DNA of 64,000 nt from Capsicum annuum. Lineage: Eukaryota; Streptophyta; Magnoliopsida; Solanales; Solanaceae. The stretch lies in the NCBI RefSeq assembly GCF_002878395.1, contig NC_061122.1, positions 74,309,458 to 74,373,457 on the forward strand, in the 5' to 3' direction. Under the pieces are notes generated by a model that was not told the DNA's origin, searched no databases, and worked only from the letters and a program-made list of their open reading frames with translations. Numbering within the stretch: position 1 is the stretch's first letter; each line of letters starts with the position of its first letter. This document shows, piece by piece, positions 22,141 through 35,883 of this stretch. Position numbers and translations under genes: made by a program.

Positions 22141-23967
22141 AAGTTAAGGTAGTTACTTTTACCTATCTTAGATTTTCTTTAGTACCACCTTTAGTTGTTT
22201 TAGTTTATGTCTACAGGTTTAAGTGATGTCTAGGTATCGAAGATCTGAGGTAAATATCATTAAAAAGTGAGTTTCTGGTCCTTCAGACATCTTTGATAAT
22301 AATAATGCTACAAGCTAGGCCTAGAGGCCCTATGGAGTATTTAAATCCTTACTTTTAATCTAAATATTTGGGTAAAAGTGTGATTCTAAAGCTAGCATGG
22401 AGAATCTTTCAATTGTTTAGGGTGAGATGTTCCTATTGGATTCCCATTTTTACTTATTTTCTATGTTTTTGACTAAATTTTCAAAGTTACAAATACATTT
22501 TATTGGTTGTTATTGCTAGTTTTAAGTGTTTGCTGGTGTTTATTTAGTAGAAGCACACTTCACCCATCCCTTAGTTTTTCTTTTAGATTCTCTTTTGAAG
22601 GTAAGCCCATTGAATCCAATATCCTTTTTTGATTTCTAGAAGTAATTTTAATATTTTTGTCATAAGATGAGATGTTCTTGATAAGTTCCATGTATGATTA
22701 GATAATAAAAATTGGTTTTGAACATGGAATCATGTGTAATGAGTTGAATGACTATTTTTGAGAGACCCAGGATCATTTATATAACTCTTGTGTGATGTTG
22801 GCTTAATTTTTAATTTGTCTAATTGCTTTGTTGAGAGTCTATAAAGATCATGTTTTTTTAGCATATGTCATTTGTGAGTGAGTCTTTTGGGTTACATTTT
22901 GTGTTGCATATTGATGTCTAGAACTTTCCCTATGTATATGCAAAGCAAAATAAAGAATGTTTCACTTAGGAGAAGATACAAACATCATTTCTTTGATAGC
23001 CATATTTATTCCTGTTTTATCTACCCTTTTTGTTTGACCTTAGTTAGACTTATTGAGCCTTTAACCTAATTTTTTGTAGCCTCATGTGTAGCTTATTTCC
23101 TCTATTTCAATTTATTATAATTTGATCCAAAACACCTAAGTGCTTTAGTTGAAATATTGAGTTTTAAAGTAGTGTAGAATTGAAAAAAGGAAAAAGTGAA
23201 AGTGAAGCCCCATGAAAATAGTAATTGGCGTTTTGAAAAAGTTTATGTTTTGTGGTTATGAGTAAAGTAATGAAAAAAAAATTCATCGATAGTGAATCAT
23301 ATGTTGATAGAAAATACTCTCTACTAAAGATGTGTAAACTATCTTATAGTGATGGGAAAAATCAATAGAGATGTGGGAAGATAAAAGTGGAGAGAAATTG
23401 ATTGGTTAGAGAGGAGTCAAATGTAAAGTGTGATGTAGTAAAGCTCTCAGGAAAGAGAGTCACTATTACTAGCTGGAATAGTACCAACCCCTACCTAAGC
23501 CTTCATTACAACCCTTAAAGTCCTATTTGATCTTGATCCCTGATATTTTTATTTTAGTGGAGTACTACACTATGGGATAGTTTAAGTTTCATCTTATGTG
23601 GCTTGTGAATTCTTTGTGAGAATGAGTGAAATTTGATTCTTACACCCATTTTTGTGATAAATTTCTTATTACTACATAAATATTAGTGATCTTTAGTCCT
23701 GAGGGTACAAGTTTCATGATTGACATGTGAATTATATGATATATTGGTTACCAACTTGGTAAAGTCTATTCTTGAGGTTAAGAAGTTTTTAAGTAGTATT
23801 CATGAGTTTTCAATTGTTATATAACATGCTTAATGTGGAACTTTCCAGTCATATGGTCGTTGTATTTCTAGATTGAGCGTATCAATTTTAGTAGTTATGT
23901 TAGTGTCTTCTTTGATGGTACTAAATGTAAAGATTTGTTCAAGGACGAACAAAGCTTTAACTGTGGG
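22141..23967 (+). other. Element G 3' non-coding spacer and polypurine tract
   Basis: Long non-coding stretch. Its complement matches the spacer of element B at 12817-14288 and 4115-4321. It ends with AACTGTGGGG at 23958-23967, a polypurine tract placed directly before the 3' LTR. Confidence 0.7.
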
Positions 23968-24041
23968 GTGATGATCTTAGGTATATTTATACACCTAAAT
24001 GTAATTATCTATGCACATTTATCTCACTTTCGAGGAATTCT
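23968..24041 (+). repeat. 3' LTR of element G, first piece
   Basis: Starts TGATGATCTTAGG after the polypurine tract and matches the reversed LTRs of B. It is interrupted at 24041 by element H; the LTR resumes at 35884 with ATTCT repeated on both sides. Aligning across the insertion with the complement of 53400-53588 gives a continuous match (GAATTCTT.GATGT). Confidence 0.85.
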
Positions 24042-26671
24042 TGACATGACCTAATTTACACATCGTGATGGCACCTACTAAACCCACCAGTAAGTAAGCC
24101 AACACCGTAACCCATTGTTGGGGCAATGGGTAACTTTGGTAGAAATGTCCAACACAGATTCAATATACAAACACAAATATAAGCAACAGTGTTCGACATA
24201 ACAAAAGACAGCCACTATACAAATAACAATCCCCTAACCTACTAATATCAGTACAAGAGCATCTAAGTTTGATAATAGGAAATACAACTTGAAGTCTAAA
24301 TAGTCTTAGACATTCTTCTGAAATACAAAAGACTGAATAAACATAGGAGGGAAATGGGAGACTCAAACTCCAACAGCTCACCCTATCTGTGGATGATCAA
24401 CGTAACACGATCTCAACTCAGCAACGGCAACTAGTACTTGGGTATGAACCAAAAAGGTACAGAAGTGTTGTATGAGTTCCAAAACAATGGGGACTCGGTA
24501 GGCATCATCGGTCGACTGAGCTAAATTATGATATAAAGTAAGACAATATCTATAATTCAATGTGTAGAATCGAACCTAAAGTGTCTCTATTGTCTCAGTA
24601 CAAAATAACTAACCACTAGAATTAAAATACGATGTCTCATATCAATACATACCAAAACCGTCATACAAAGTGGATAACTGATCCAAAAGCATAACGCAAT
24701 ATGTTTATAAAAATACAATCACATAAATACCAAATTCAATGTGCATATAATCATTAAAGCATAAAGTAAAAGAACTTACCACGACGTCCCATACCACTTG
24801 AAAGTACACCTAAAAGAACACAAAGTAAAGAACTCATCATGGCGTCCCATACAAATCAATTTCTTAACGTATCAAGATATATGAATATATGTACATAACC
24901 AACTCACATCAACCACGTCTTCATCATTTTCATTTATGGTTATTTGCCGATATCCATAATCATCATCAATTACCGCAAATCTACATTACAAAACGAATGT
25001 AATCATAATCATAGTTATACATTTTATTTAGACCTCTAACTCATTAGTATACTCTATCTAGTCTATATTAACTAACTACTATTTAATTATTAAGCTACTA
25101 GTTTGCTAGTCACCATAAGGCCTCCAACCCTTAGCCCAACTGATTCCTCATATACTCCTTCTTCATGGAGTAGCAACTAATTTTGATTCATTAGATAGCC
25201 AACATCCATATCTAACCAAGACATATCACTGTACCAAAATCACCATTTAACTAATTGATTCCTATTATCATAAGTATACTAGTCATCATAAAATGAGAAG
25301 CTACATATCACCAACACACTTATCTATTTATTAACCAATGCCATCTTCTAGTTAGCACCATAAGTATCTAAGTCCTCATTAAGCAACCAATCACATTACA
25401 TGCTAGACATCAATATCACTAATCATTAACAATGTTAAGTCTATTAACATCATTAGAAACATCATAACCACAATTAATAGTTACCGAATTTTAAATAAAC
25501 CAGGCCCACCAACTAGTATTCTAGGCTTCTAGCCATCAAGTAATATAACCACCTTATATAGGCAACTAGTTATCACATAACCCATTTTATTAGGCAAAAT
25601 TCCATAACATAACCATTTGTTCAAGCAAAATTTATTCACAAGGTGAATCCTTTGTTCTATACATGATTAATCTTACCAGTTAGCCTGAACTCGATAATTG
25701 GCATATTCAACTTCTATTCACTATTTAGTATTAACAAGAGCCACACTACTTAACTAGTGATTAATGGTAGAGAATTATAGACAACTTCCCATGAACCACC
25801 AATCATTGCTTTTTGTTTCCTTGAATCTTCTTCCACGAGCTAAGCTATTAACAACATAATCTATGCATTAATATTAGAACAACAATCATATTGCACAATT
25901 ATGATTTGGGTCCAAAATGACACCAAAAATCCCCAAGTAGATCCCACATACGAAAAGTGAGTTTTCGAGACCAACCCATTGTTTAAATACCATTAGGGTG
26001 TTATAACCCTCAAGAAATTTGTGCAAAAACCATATTTAGGGTTAAAATCAAAACTCCAGCCATTAGAGGTTTTGGGTCTTAAAATCAAGAAATTAACACA
26101 AGCTTTTCAAGTTCCCAATCGACACCCAACACACATTTTAAAGACTACTCTCTCCATTAGGGTATTAGAGACTCAAAACAAAAAAAAATAACAAAATTTC
26201 AACCAAAAGACGGATTTTAAATGGACCATCCCAGACCCTAGGAGCAACGATTGTGGACCCCCGCTAGACCACAATTTCAGCCATCACAATTACACCACTT
26301 TTTATGCTATCGCGGTACCTTGGGCATTAGACAATGGATGAAACTTGGAATTTAATTCCAAGTTTTGGAAATTCTTCAGGATGCATCTAGAGTCCAATAA
26401 GAGAAAACAAGATATGCAACCATATAAATTTTAAAATTTTCGATTAGTTGGCGAAATTGAATTTTTAATCTTATATCATTTTACTGAATTCTTTTCTTGG
26501 TGACCATTTGGAACCAATGAAAACTTACAAGCGCAGAAATAGTTCTAATAACTAAATGAACCACCAATTAACTGAACTATTAGTTCCAGTAAATGACTTG
26601 CGGAAGCTATGGAAAAGCTTTAACGGTGAAAATAAATAGGAACACAAAAAATGACCTGAAGGATCATTACA
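24042..26671 (-). repeat. 3' LTR of chromovirus H
   Basis: 2630 bp, beginning TGACATGACCTAATTTACA and ending CATTACA. It matches 31724-35883 except that the right copy is about 1.5 kb longer, the extra falling between positions equivalent to about 25790. Confidence 0.9.
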
Positions 26672-27870
26672 ATATTCACTACTTAGGAACTTTTATCCCC
26701 GAAAGTTAAAGACGAAGAAATATATATAAAGTCTCGCACAAATAAGGATATTGGGACCACCTCTCACTCTCGATCTCCCAAGTGTCCTCCTACACTAGGC
26801 GATGCCTCTATGAGCCTTAACTACAGGAATATCTCTAGTACACCAATATCTCATTACACTAGCTAAATAAGCATGGGCTCCTCAACAAAGGTCAACTGCT
26901 CATCTAACTAGACCGAGTCCCACCTAAGCAGATAGGGCAGATCTGGGATATACTTCTGTAATATTGATACATTGAAAATCAGATCAACAATAGCTAAATC
27001 TGGAGTCAATTCTAACTCATACGCCACTTTGCCAACTATGCGGTGAATCTTAAAAGGACTAATATAATGAGGGCAAAGCTTGCCCTTTCTTTTGAATCTC
27101 ATCACACCTCTTATAGTTGAAACACAAATGAACACATGGTCACTAACTCTGAATCTCAAGACACGGAGTCTATGGTCGTCGCAGGACTTTTGACTACTCT
27201 GGCTGCTTTCAGACTATCCTGAATCACCCTTACTCCATCGAAAGAGTCCTTAAGCAAATTTGTACCACGAGGTCTCACCTCATAAGTCTCAAACCATCCT
27301 ATCGAAGAACCAAATCCCCTATTATACAAAGACCATAAGGCGCCATCTCAATACTCAAATGATAGTTATTGGTGTAGGTAAACTATGCCAATGCTAAGTG
27401 TTGATCTCACTACCCTCCAAAATCCCTGACATAGGCTTAGAGCATATCCACAAGAATCTGAATAGTCTGCTCACACTAAAAATTAGTCTCTGGATGAAAA
27501 GTTGTACTCAAATCCACTCGAGTACCCAAATCCTCTTGAAAAGCTCTTCAAAATCTTAAAGTAAATATAGAACCACTATCTGGTATGAAATAAATGGGCA
27601 CCCCATGCAAATGAACTATCTCTCAAATATAAATCTAGGCTAATCTCTCAGTACAGAAGGTCTTCTGGAGAGGAATAAAATGTGACGACTTGGTCAAATA
27701 GTTTATAATAACCCAAATACGATCAAGACCATGGGGAGTACGAGGTAACCCTCTGATGAAGTCCATAGTAATTCATTGCCACTTCTACTTGAGAATAGGC
27801 AACCTCTGAGTCAACCCACATGGATGTTGATGCTTGGACTTAACCTACTGACAATATAGGTAGCAAGCTA
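26672..27870 (-). pseudogene. Chromovirus H integrase C-terminus and chromodomain
   Basis: The minus-strand frame at 27159-26908 reads RFRVSDHVFICVS, GVMRFKRKGKLCPHYISPF, GKVAYELELTPDLAIV and NVSILQKYIPD. This is the GPY/F-type integrase C-terminal domain of chromoviruses (family words VGD.VFLKVSP, GKLSPRYIGPF, HVSMLRKY.PD). LDEQLTFVEEP and IPVVKAHRG follow, remnants of a CR-type chromodomain that in intact relatives directs integration into heterochromatin. Integrase core and zinc finger further right (27200-27900) are too broken for exact residues. Confidence 0.8.
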
Positions 27871-28249
27871 CAAAAGTCTCCCATATCTCTCTTCATCCCA
27901 TCCCACCAATAATGCTACCTCAAATCTCTAGACATCTTAGCTGTACTAGTATAAATGAAATATATCAAGCTGTGAGCCTGATAAAGAATCTACTAAATTG
28001 AATCATCAAGCTGGGGAATACAAATAGGACCTTGAAACCTTAAAACACCCTCAAAATCAATAGTGTGCCACTCAGACTCACCAATCACCACCTGGTTATG
28101 GAGAAAACACAACTTGATATCCTCATACTAAAGATCACGAATCTGATCAAATAAGGAGGACTTTTTCTCCATACAAGACAAAATCCTCGTAGGATTTGAA
28201 ATATTAAAGTGAACTATTAAATTGTCTAAGGACTAAATATTTTGTGCCA

Positions 28250-29450
28250 AGGGCCTCTAAGAAAAAGATACACAAGCCAAGATACCTATACTCACTGCCT
28301 TGCGACTCAAGGCATCAGCAACCATATTTGCCTTACCCAGATGATATAAGATAGAAATATCATATTCTTTTAACAACTCCATCCATCTATGCTAGAGAGA
28401 ATTAAGCTCTCGCTGGGTCATAAAATGGTGAGGGCTACCACCACCAACTCCAAATCATGGGTGGGGTAGTTGCGCTTATGAAACTTAAGTTGTCTAGAAG
28501 CATATGCATTAACATGACCCTATTGAATCAAAACACAACAAAGACCAACACCATAAGCGTTACAATACACGGTTAATCTCTCACCCTCTACTGGAAGAGC
28601 TAACACTAGAACTGAAGTAAGATAATCTTGAGCTTCCTAAAGCTCAACTCACACTCCTCAGACCATTAGAAAGAAACTTCTTTCAGAGTCAATCTAGTCA
28701 CAGGGGATGAAATAGTAGGAAAGCTCTCAATAAAGTGTCTACAATAACTAGCCAAAACAATGAAACTATGAATCTCAGTCGAAGGCATAGGTCTATCCAA
28801 ATCACAAATCGCCAAAATCTTAGTCGAGTCAACCAGTATACCCGTCTTAGACACCACATGTTCAAGAAATGACACTAACTCAAGCAAAAAGTCTCAATTA
28901 GAGAACTTTGTCAAAAGCACATGGTATGGCAAGGTCTGAAACACAATACCTAAGTGTTGCGCATGCTCCTAACTACTCCTCAAATACACAAGAATATCAT
29001 CAATGAAACCAATAACAAAGGAGTCTATATAAGGTCTGAACACGTGACTCATCAAGTCCATGGATGCAGCTGGGGCATTAGTCAACCCAAATGATAGCAC
29101 CAAAAACTCATAATGACCATAACAGGTCCTGAAATCTGTCTTTAGGATATCCTAATCTCGAATCATTAAATGATGATAACTCGATCTCTAATCTATCTTA
29201 GAAAACATGATTTCACCCTAAAGATGGTCCAATAAATCATCAATGCGAGGCATAGGATAACGGTTCTTGACAGTAACTTTATTAAGCAGCTTATAATCAA
29301 TACACATACTCATCAAACCATCCATCTTCTTTACAAACAAATTAGGGGCTCCCCACGGGGACACACTAGATCTAATGAAACCCATACCAAGAATATCCTG
29401 GAGCTGAGAGTTCAACTTCTTAAGCTCTCAGCAGTATCTATATGGTAAGG
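28250..29450 (-). pseudogene. Chromovirus H reverse transcriptase and RNase H
   Basis: On the minus strand RT starts with [20 protein letters not shown] and [20 protein letters not shown] (29415-29218). It goes on through a YHHL block and FGLTNAPAA, and has the catalytic motif as FIDDILVYL near 28990. Then come LLELVSFLEHVVSKTG and CRHFIESF (28887-28666). RNase H shows GERLTVYCNAYGVGLCCVL, where the usual catalytic D of VYCDAS is N, then a HDLELVVVAL word near 28470 and a SRKA end at 28300. Stops interrupt the frame. Confidence 0.88.
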
Positions 29451-30100
29451 ATCCATAGAAATAGGTCGGGATGCAGGCTCAAGTTCAATAGAGAAATCAA
29501 TTTCACGGTCAAGGGAAATACCAAGCAGGTCAGCAGGAAAATTACACACAATAGGAACAGGGTCAAGCGACAAACTCTATACACGAGTACCACATGCATA
29601 ATAGAGATAAGACTCGCAACCTTTTGATATTATCCTCCAAGCATAAACATAAGTAATAATCTTAATTGGCTCACGGCTAATTTCTCCCTTCTATATGACT
29701 TAGGTACGCCAGGCATGGTTAAAGTAACTGTCTTAGTAAAATAATCTATGACTGTATGATAGTGGGATAACCAATCCATTCACAGAATCACATAAAAATC
29801 CAGCATATTAAGAATAGTAAGATCAACATAGGTATCAACATCACTAACTGGAACAACACATAGTCTGAATACTCAATCCACTACTAAAAATTACCCACAA
29901 GAGTAGATACGTGCAATGACACAGATAATAAATCTCTAAACAAGTCCAACTGTGGTACATAATTAGAAGATATATAAGAATAAGTGGATTTGGGATAAAA
30001 CAAAGTAAGTGCTAACTCGCGGCACACCAAAATCATACCTACCCAATGACATCTAAAGTCTTAGCTTCGGGTCTAGTAGGAATCGCATACAATTTACCAT
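29451..30100 (-). pseudogene. Chromovirus H protease-RT linker
   Basis: Minus-strand fragments VILWMDWLSHYHTVIDY and VTLTMPGVPK match the segment just after the gypsy protease active site (family GMDWLS.Y.A..DC). A GCESYLYYAC block and PVPIVCNFPADLLGIS lead into RT. The LFD.G protease core is expected at 29880-29990 but is not clearly readable. Confidence 0.7.
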
Positions 30101-31500
30101 GCTTCCTACCTGGATAGGCACCTAAGCAACCTCTTATCCTTCCTTTTTGAGTACTACCTTGGATACCTTGGTAACTGCCCCTATGACCTCAAAAACCAAC
30201 TCTACTTGAGGGATAAACAACCCTAATAGGAGTAGCAACCTATGCTAAAACAACCATTGCCCATGACTAGGTCAATCTCTTTAGAAATAACCAGGAAGCC
30301 CACAACTAAAACAAGAATTACAGAGCCAGAACTCACAGATCTAGCTGAAATAGAGTAACCATCATGCCTAGAATGACCTATAGATAAACCTTTTAAATAC
30401 TGATCACCGCCCTTACTAGGGAGACCACTAGTACATAACTAACCTCCATCAGTAGTCTAAAGAGCTTTTTGAACTAGTCGACTAATCTGACTTTAAGGCA
30501 AAATATATAGATGTAGAGGATGCCCAACATAAGAAGTACCACATCTAAATCGAGAGCTACTATGTCTCCCAGCAAATTTTCCCTGATACATGGGACTCTT
30601 ATCATAACCCTCATGATGCATGTCCTTCATCACTCCAACATGATTAGAAACCTAAGTAAAAGTCCTACTTGTAGGAACTAAACTCTGAGTAGCCACCCTA
30701 ATAGGATTTTTGAATCCTCTTAGAAAGCAGCAAACTCTCTTATACTCAGTATCCAATATAGAAGTCGTATTCTTGGCAAACTCATGGTAATAGGCCTCTC
30801 ACTCGGTGACTATCATAAAACCTACTCTATGCTATATAACTTATCTCCCAATCTATCCCAAAGACTGCATAATATATACTTCTTCAAGAATTGAGTCCAT
30901 GAAAAGGGAGAAGATCCAAAAGGATTAGAACTCATAAAACCTCTCTACTAGTGCTGAGAAAATAAGTCCAACTCAAATGTGGTTTAATCCCCACCATGAG
31001 TTTCAACAAGGCCTAATCCACGAAGCCTATACTCACAATTAGTTAGAAACATAAATACATCATCTCTAAGGGCACTAGAAAACCTAGGTGGGGCCAACCT
31101 CAAAAACCTACTCAGTATTTTCTGCTCCTTAGCAGACATAGCAGGTTGGGTTATAATTGACTGAACGACTATCGGCTGAACAACTGCTGGTATAGAGGAA
31201 AACTCAACTACAGGAGCTGCAGCTGCAGGTTGAACTCCTACCCTAGTATTCTACCATGCATTAAGAATACTCAATAGTTTAACCAAAGCATATCTAAGCA
31301 ATGAGGAAGGAGTAAGACCTAGTGGGGCCTGAGCTGGTCCTTGACCCACAGCTAGTAGTGCCAGAGAAACCTCTGGATTAGGTGTAGGAATAGGGTCTAG
31401 GAGAGGCCCATCCTGATCCCTAGATGAGGACACATCTCGAAGTCATCCTTGAATAGGGGAAAGATCCCTAGGATGAGTCTCAGGACCCTCATCACCCATT
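30101..31500 (-). pseudogene. Chromovirus H gag
   Basis: Reading leftward from about 31500: an N-terminal region rich in P, Q and A, then FLRLAPPRFSSALRDDVFMF, NCEYRLRGLGLVETHGGD, TTFELD and NPFGSSPFSWTQFLKKY, the standard gag core words of Solanaceae chromoviruses. The C-terminal third toward 30100 contains CRHP-type patches but no intact zinc knuckle. It is interrupted by stops. Confidence 0.8.
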
Positions 31501-31707
31501 TTTACTATATGCGGCCTAGGCATTTGTGAAAGAATAATGTCAAGAATACATCTAACAAACCAACTCAGACTCCTAGCACGATATGAGTGAACAAATTGAA
31601 GGACTACTAAAATGTCCCATAGCCTCCTAAAGATAGGAAATAGATGTCAATGTTTCAATCACTCTATTAGACACTTGCACTTGTACCAAAAATACCGGTG
31701 AAACCTA

Positions 31708-31720
31708 GGCTCTAATGCCA
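31708..31720 (-). other. Primer-binding site of chromovirus H
   Basis: GGCTCTAATGCCA on the plus strand, i.e. TGGCATTAGAGCC on the minus strand, is two changes from the initiator tRNA-Met site TGGTATCAGAGCC. It lies three bases left of the 5' LTR. Confidence 0.85.
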
Positions 31721-31723
31721 ATT

Positions 31724-34700
31724 TGGCATGACCTAATTTATGCACCGTGATGGTACCTACTAAACCCTCCAGTAAGTAACGGAACACCATAACCCGGAGC
31801 TAGGCAATGGGTTACTTTGGTAGAAACGTCCAACAAGGACTATATATATAAACACAAATATAAGTAATAATGTTTCGGATAACAGAAGACAACCAATATA
31901 CAAGTACCACTCCTATGACCTAGTAATATCAGTACAAGAGCATCTAATTTTGACAATAGGAAATTCAACTTGAAGTTTCAATAGTCTTTTACATTATTCT
32001 CAAATACAAAAGACTAAATAAAGATAGGAGGAAATGGGCGACTCAAAGGTAAAGAGTTCCCCCTATCTTTGGAAGATCAATAGAGGATGATCTGAACTCA
32101 GCAGCAGTAACTAGTACTCAGGTCAACACCAAAAAGGTAAAGAAGTGTAATATGAGTGCCAAAACAATGGGTACTCAGTAGGCATCATCAACCGACTAAG
32201 CTAAATTATGATAAAAAGATGATATAAAGTAAGACAGTATCTATAAGTCAAGGTACAGAATTGAACCCAAAGCATCTCTATCATTACTATAAGAAATAAC
32301 TATCTAAGAGAACAATAATATGATGTCCCATATCAATATATACCATAACCATCATACAAAGCGGATAACCAATCTGGAAGCATAAAGCAACATGTATATA
32401 CAAATAAAATCCCATTAATACCGAATTCAACATGCATACAATCATTAAATCATAAAGTAAATGAAATTACCATGGCATCCCATACAACCATGAAGTACAC
32501 CCAGAAGAACACAAAGTAAAGAACTTATCACGGTATCCCACACTGCCCAAGAGTTCACCAATATATCAATTTATTAACATATCAACATATATGAATATAT
32601 ATACATAACAAACTCACATCTACCACGGTTTCCACATTTCCATTAAAGGTTATTTGCCAAGATCCATAATCATCATCGATTATCACAAATCGACTCAACA
32701 GAACTCAAAGTTATATAATCTCTAGACCTCTAACTCATTAGTATACACTATCTAGTCTTTATTGACTAACCACTATTTTATTATTGAGCTACTAGTTTAC
32801 TAGTCACCATAAGGCCTCTAACCCTTAGCCTAATTGATTCATTATATACTTTTTCTTCATGTAGAAACAACTAATTATGATTCATTAGATAGCCGAAATA
32901 CATATCTATCAAAGACAAATTACTACACCAAAATCACCATTTCACCAACTCATTCCTATTTATCATAAGTATGCTAGTCATCATAAAGTGAGAGGCTACA
33001 TATCATCAACACACTTATCTATCTATTAACCAATGCCATTTTCTAGTTTGCACTATAATTATCTGAGTCCTCTTTAAACAACCAATAACATTACATGCTA
33101 GACATCAATATCATGAATCATTAACATTGTTATGTCTATTATCATCATTAGACACGTCACAACCTCAATTACTAGTTACGATATTTTAACTAAACAAGGT
33201 CCACTAACTAGTATTCTCGGCTTCTAGCCATCAAGTAATATAAATACCTTATATAGGCAACTAGTTAGCACATAAACCATTTTGCCAGGCAAAATTCCAT
33301 AACATATCCATTTCTTCAAGCAAAATATATTCACTAGGTAAACCCTTAGTATGACACATGATTACACTTACCAATTAGTTTTAAGTCGATAATCAATATA
33401 TTCTACTTATATTTACTATTTAGTATTTACAAGAGTCACACCACTTAACTAGTGATTAATTGAAGAGAATTATAGACAACTTTTCAAGAAAAACATCATA
33501 TCCTAAGTGTACATATTGACTTAATCATACAATGGCATAACTACACATAGACCTATGTATTCATATATGCTTACCATACATAGTATCACCATAACATCAG
33601 TATATCCACCAAATTCACCGAGCATCATCAAAACCTCATTATATCCTATGGATTGACTGAGTATCATTATAACATCAATACCCCATCCAATTTTACCGAG
33701 CATCATCATAACATCAATACCTCTTCTTGATTCACCTGGCATCTATCAATATCTTTTTCGAATTCATTAAGCATCATTATAACATTAATACCTCTTCCGA
33801 ATTCACTGGGCATCATCATAATATCAATATCTCTTTTGAATTCACTAGGCATCATCATCAATAACCAATAAAATAATAGTAAATACATACATATAAGGCC
33901 AAATCAATAACAAATACAAACCCACAACTATAAAGTATAAGCGATCTAAGGAAATACATATAATGGTACTTCACCAATAGCCAGCACTATAATATATGAG
34001 TAGATGCATGGGCATTTATATATTAATGATATGAGCAACCACCACTTTTTTAGCTTAATCATGATTATTAACAACCCAATTATAAGTCATGGGTATGCCT
34101 TCTAGAATTCTCCTTTTACCCACATGGTTCATAGTACTAGCACAAAGAGATTCTTGTATAATTCATTAGCTTAGTCATTAAGCTGGAATCATAATAAGAG
34201 TTATAACATAATTTAAGGCTAACCTAATAAACTAGCCAATAAGTTATGAGATACCATAACCATATATTCAATCCATAAGACTTTCCCATGCTATTCATAT
34301 CATGAAAACAAGATAATTAATAAATGATATACATTATGCCAACATCGACATCATGTATAAACCATTTACTAGGTTTATCCATCATATCATCAAAAGCATA
34401 ATCAAGGCCTTCCATCGCGAATCTAGGTCACTAAAGAAGTTACATAGTTCAAGCTTACGGTGGGTCATGTTCCACTTCTAATAATGCCCAAATTCTATTC
34501 TACAAGTATAACTGTTACCCGAAATTGGGCTATGTTATATAAATCATGCCTTATGAGCTTACCAATCCATACTATTTCTATGGGACAATTCTTCTTCAAG
34601 TAAGTCTCTTAAGTCATCCAAAGCACCTAATATCTATTAATAACCATGAAATCTAGGCTAACATACTCTTAAAGTGAGTGAAAAAGGTCACTCCTATCTA

Positions 34701-35883
34701 ACTAGAGCAACTAGAGCATTCTCATTCTATTCATAAGATAACAAGTCCAACTAACCAAGGTTCTAAACTATGAGTCAATTATCACCCTTAAAAAGTTCAA
34801 TAACCTAAGTGTTTAAACTAATCCCAAGCATTACCATTTACTAATTCAACATCTAAGACCTCGCCAAATCTTATCAAGAAATAAACGCCATACAAAATTA
34901 TTCTCAATCTAACTACAAGTAAGCTTAACCTACCTCGAGTCCTAATAGCTAATGAACTAACAATCCTGGCTTTCCTTTTCCTTGAAGCTTCTTCCATTAG
35001 CAAAGCTTTCAATAACATAATCTATGCATTAATATAAGATAACAACACCGATATTTAACCATTGTGCTTTAGGTCCAAAATCATACCAAAAACCGCTAAG
35101 TGGGTCCCACATACAAAAAAAGAGTATCCAAGACTAACCCACTATTTAAATAACATTAGAGAGTTGTAATGCTCAAGGAATTTGTACAAAACAACCATAT
35201 GTGGAGCTAAAATAAAGCCGCAAGCCATTAGGGATTTTGGGTCTAAAAATCTAGAAATCAACATAAAAATTAAAGGAATTTTACCTTAGATTTGATGTTA
35301 ATCATGAAAACATAAGCTCTTCAAGTTCCCAATTAACACCTAACACATACTTTAATCCAGTAGTGTTTTAGAGACTCAAAACAATAAATAAATGACCAAT
35401 TTTTGGGTAAAAGAGGGTTTTTAAATGGACCATCCTAGCCCCCAAGAGTAGTGAATGCACACCCCCATGAAACCACGATTGCGACTATCGTGATCGCACC
35501 ACTCCTTATGCGATCGCGGTACCTCTATCATTAGACGATGGCTGAAACATAGAATTTAATTAAAAGTTTTACCAAAGCCTTGAGATGCATCCAGAGTCCA
35601 ATACGAGAAAATGAGATACGCAACCATATGGATTTTGATGTTCCAGACATGTTGGCAAAGTCAGATTATCCATCTGTTATCATTTTACTAAAGTTTTTGC
35701 TCGGTGGCTATTTGGAACTAATTAAGTCTTTTAAGTAGGGAAATAGTTCTAACAACCAAATGAACCGCTATGTAACAAAATTATCAGTTCTAAAAAGTTA
35801 TAAACAAATTAGGACAACTATGGTAAAGCTTTAATAGGGAAAATAAATAGGAACACAAAAAAATGACCAGAGGGCTCATTTTA
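31724..35883 (-). repeat. 5' LTR of chromovirus H (1.5 kb longer than its partner)
   Basis: Begins TGGCATGACC and ends CATTTTA before the ATTCT duplication. Matches the 3' LTR on both sides of an extra block at about 33490-34965. The extra block contains a minisatellite and A/T-rich LTR-like sequence without coding potential. Either the 5' LTR gained it or the 3' LTR lost it. Confidence 0.85.
33590..33860. repeat. Minisatellite of about 44 bp units
   Basis: Six or so imperfect units, each with GCATCATCATAACATCAATA followed by CCTCTTCCGAATTCAC or a variant. They lie in the part of the 5' LTR of H that the 3' LTR lacks. Repeated HindIII- or EcoRI-like words are incidental. Confidence 0.85.

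Noticed and set aside
33521..33888. Met-rich minus-strand frames
   Set aside because: They are translations of the 44-bp minisatellite in the 5' LTR of H.
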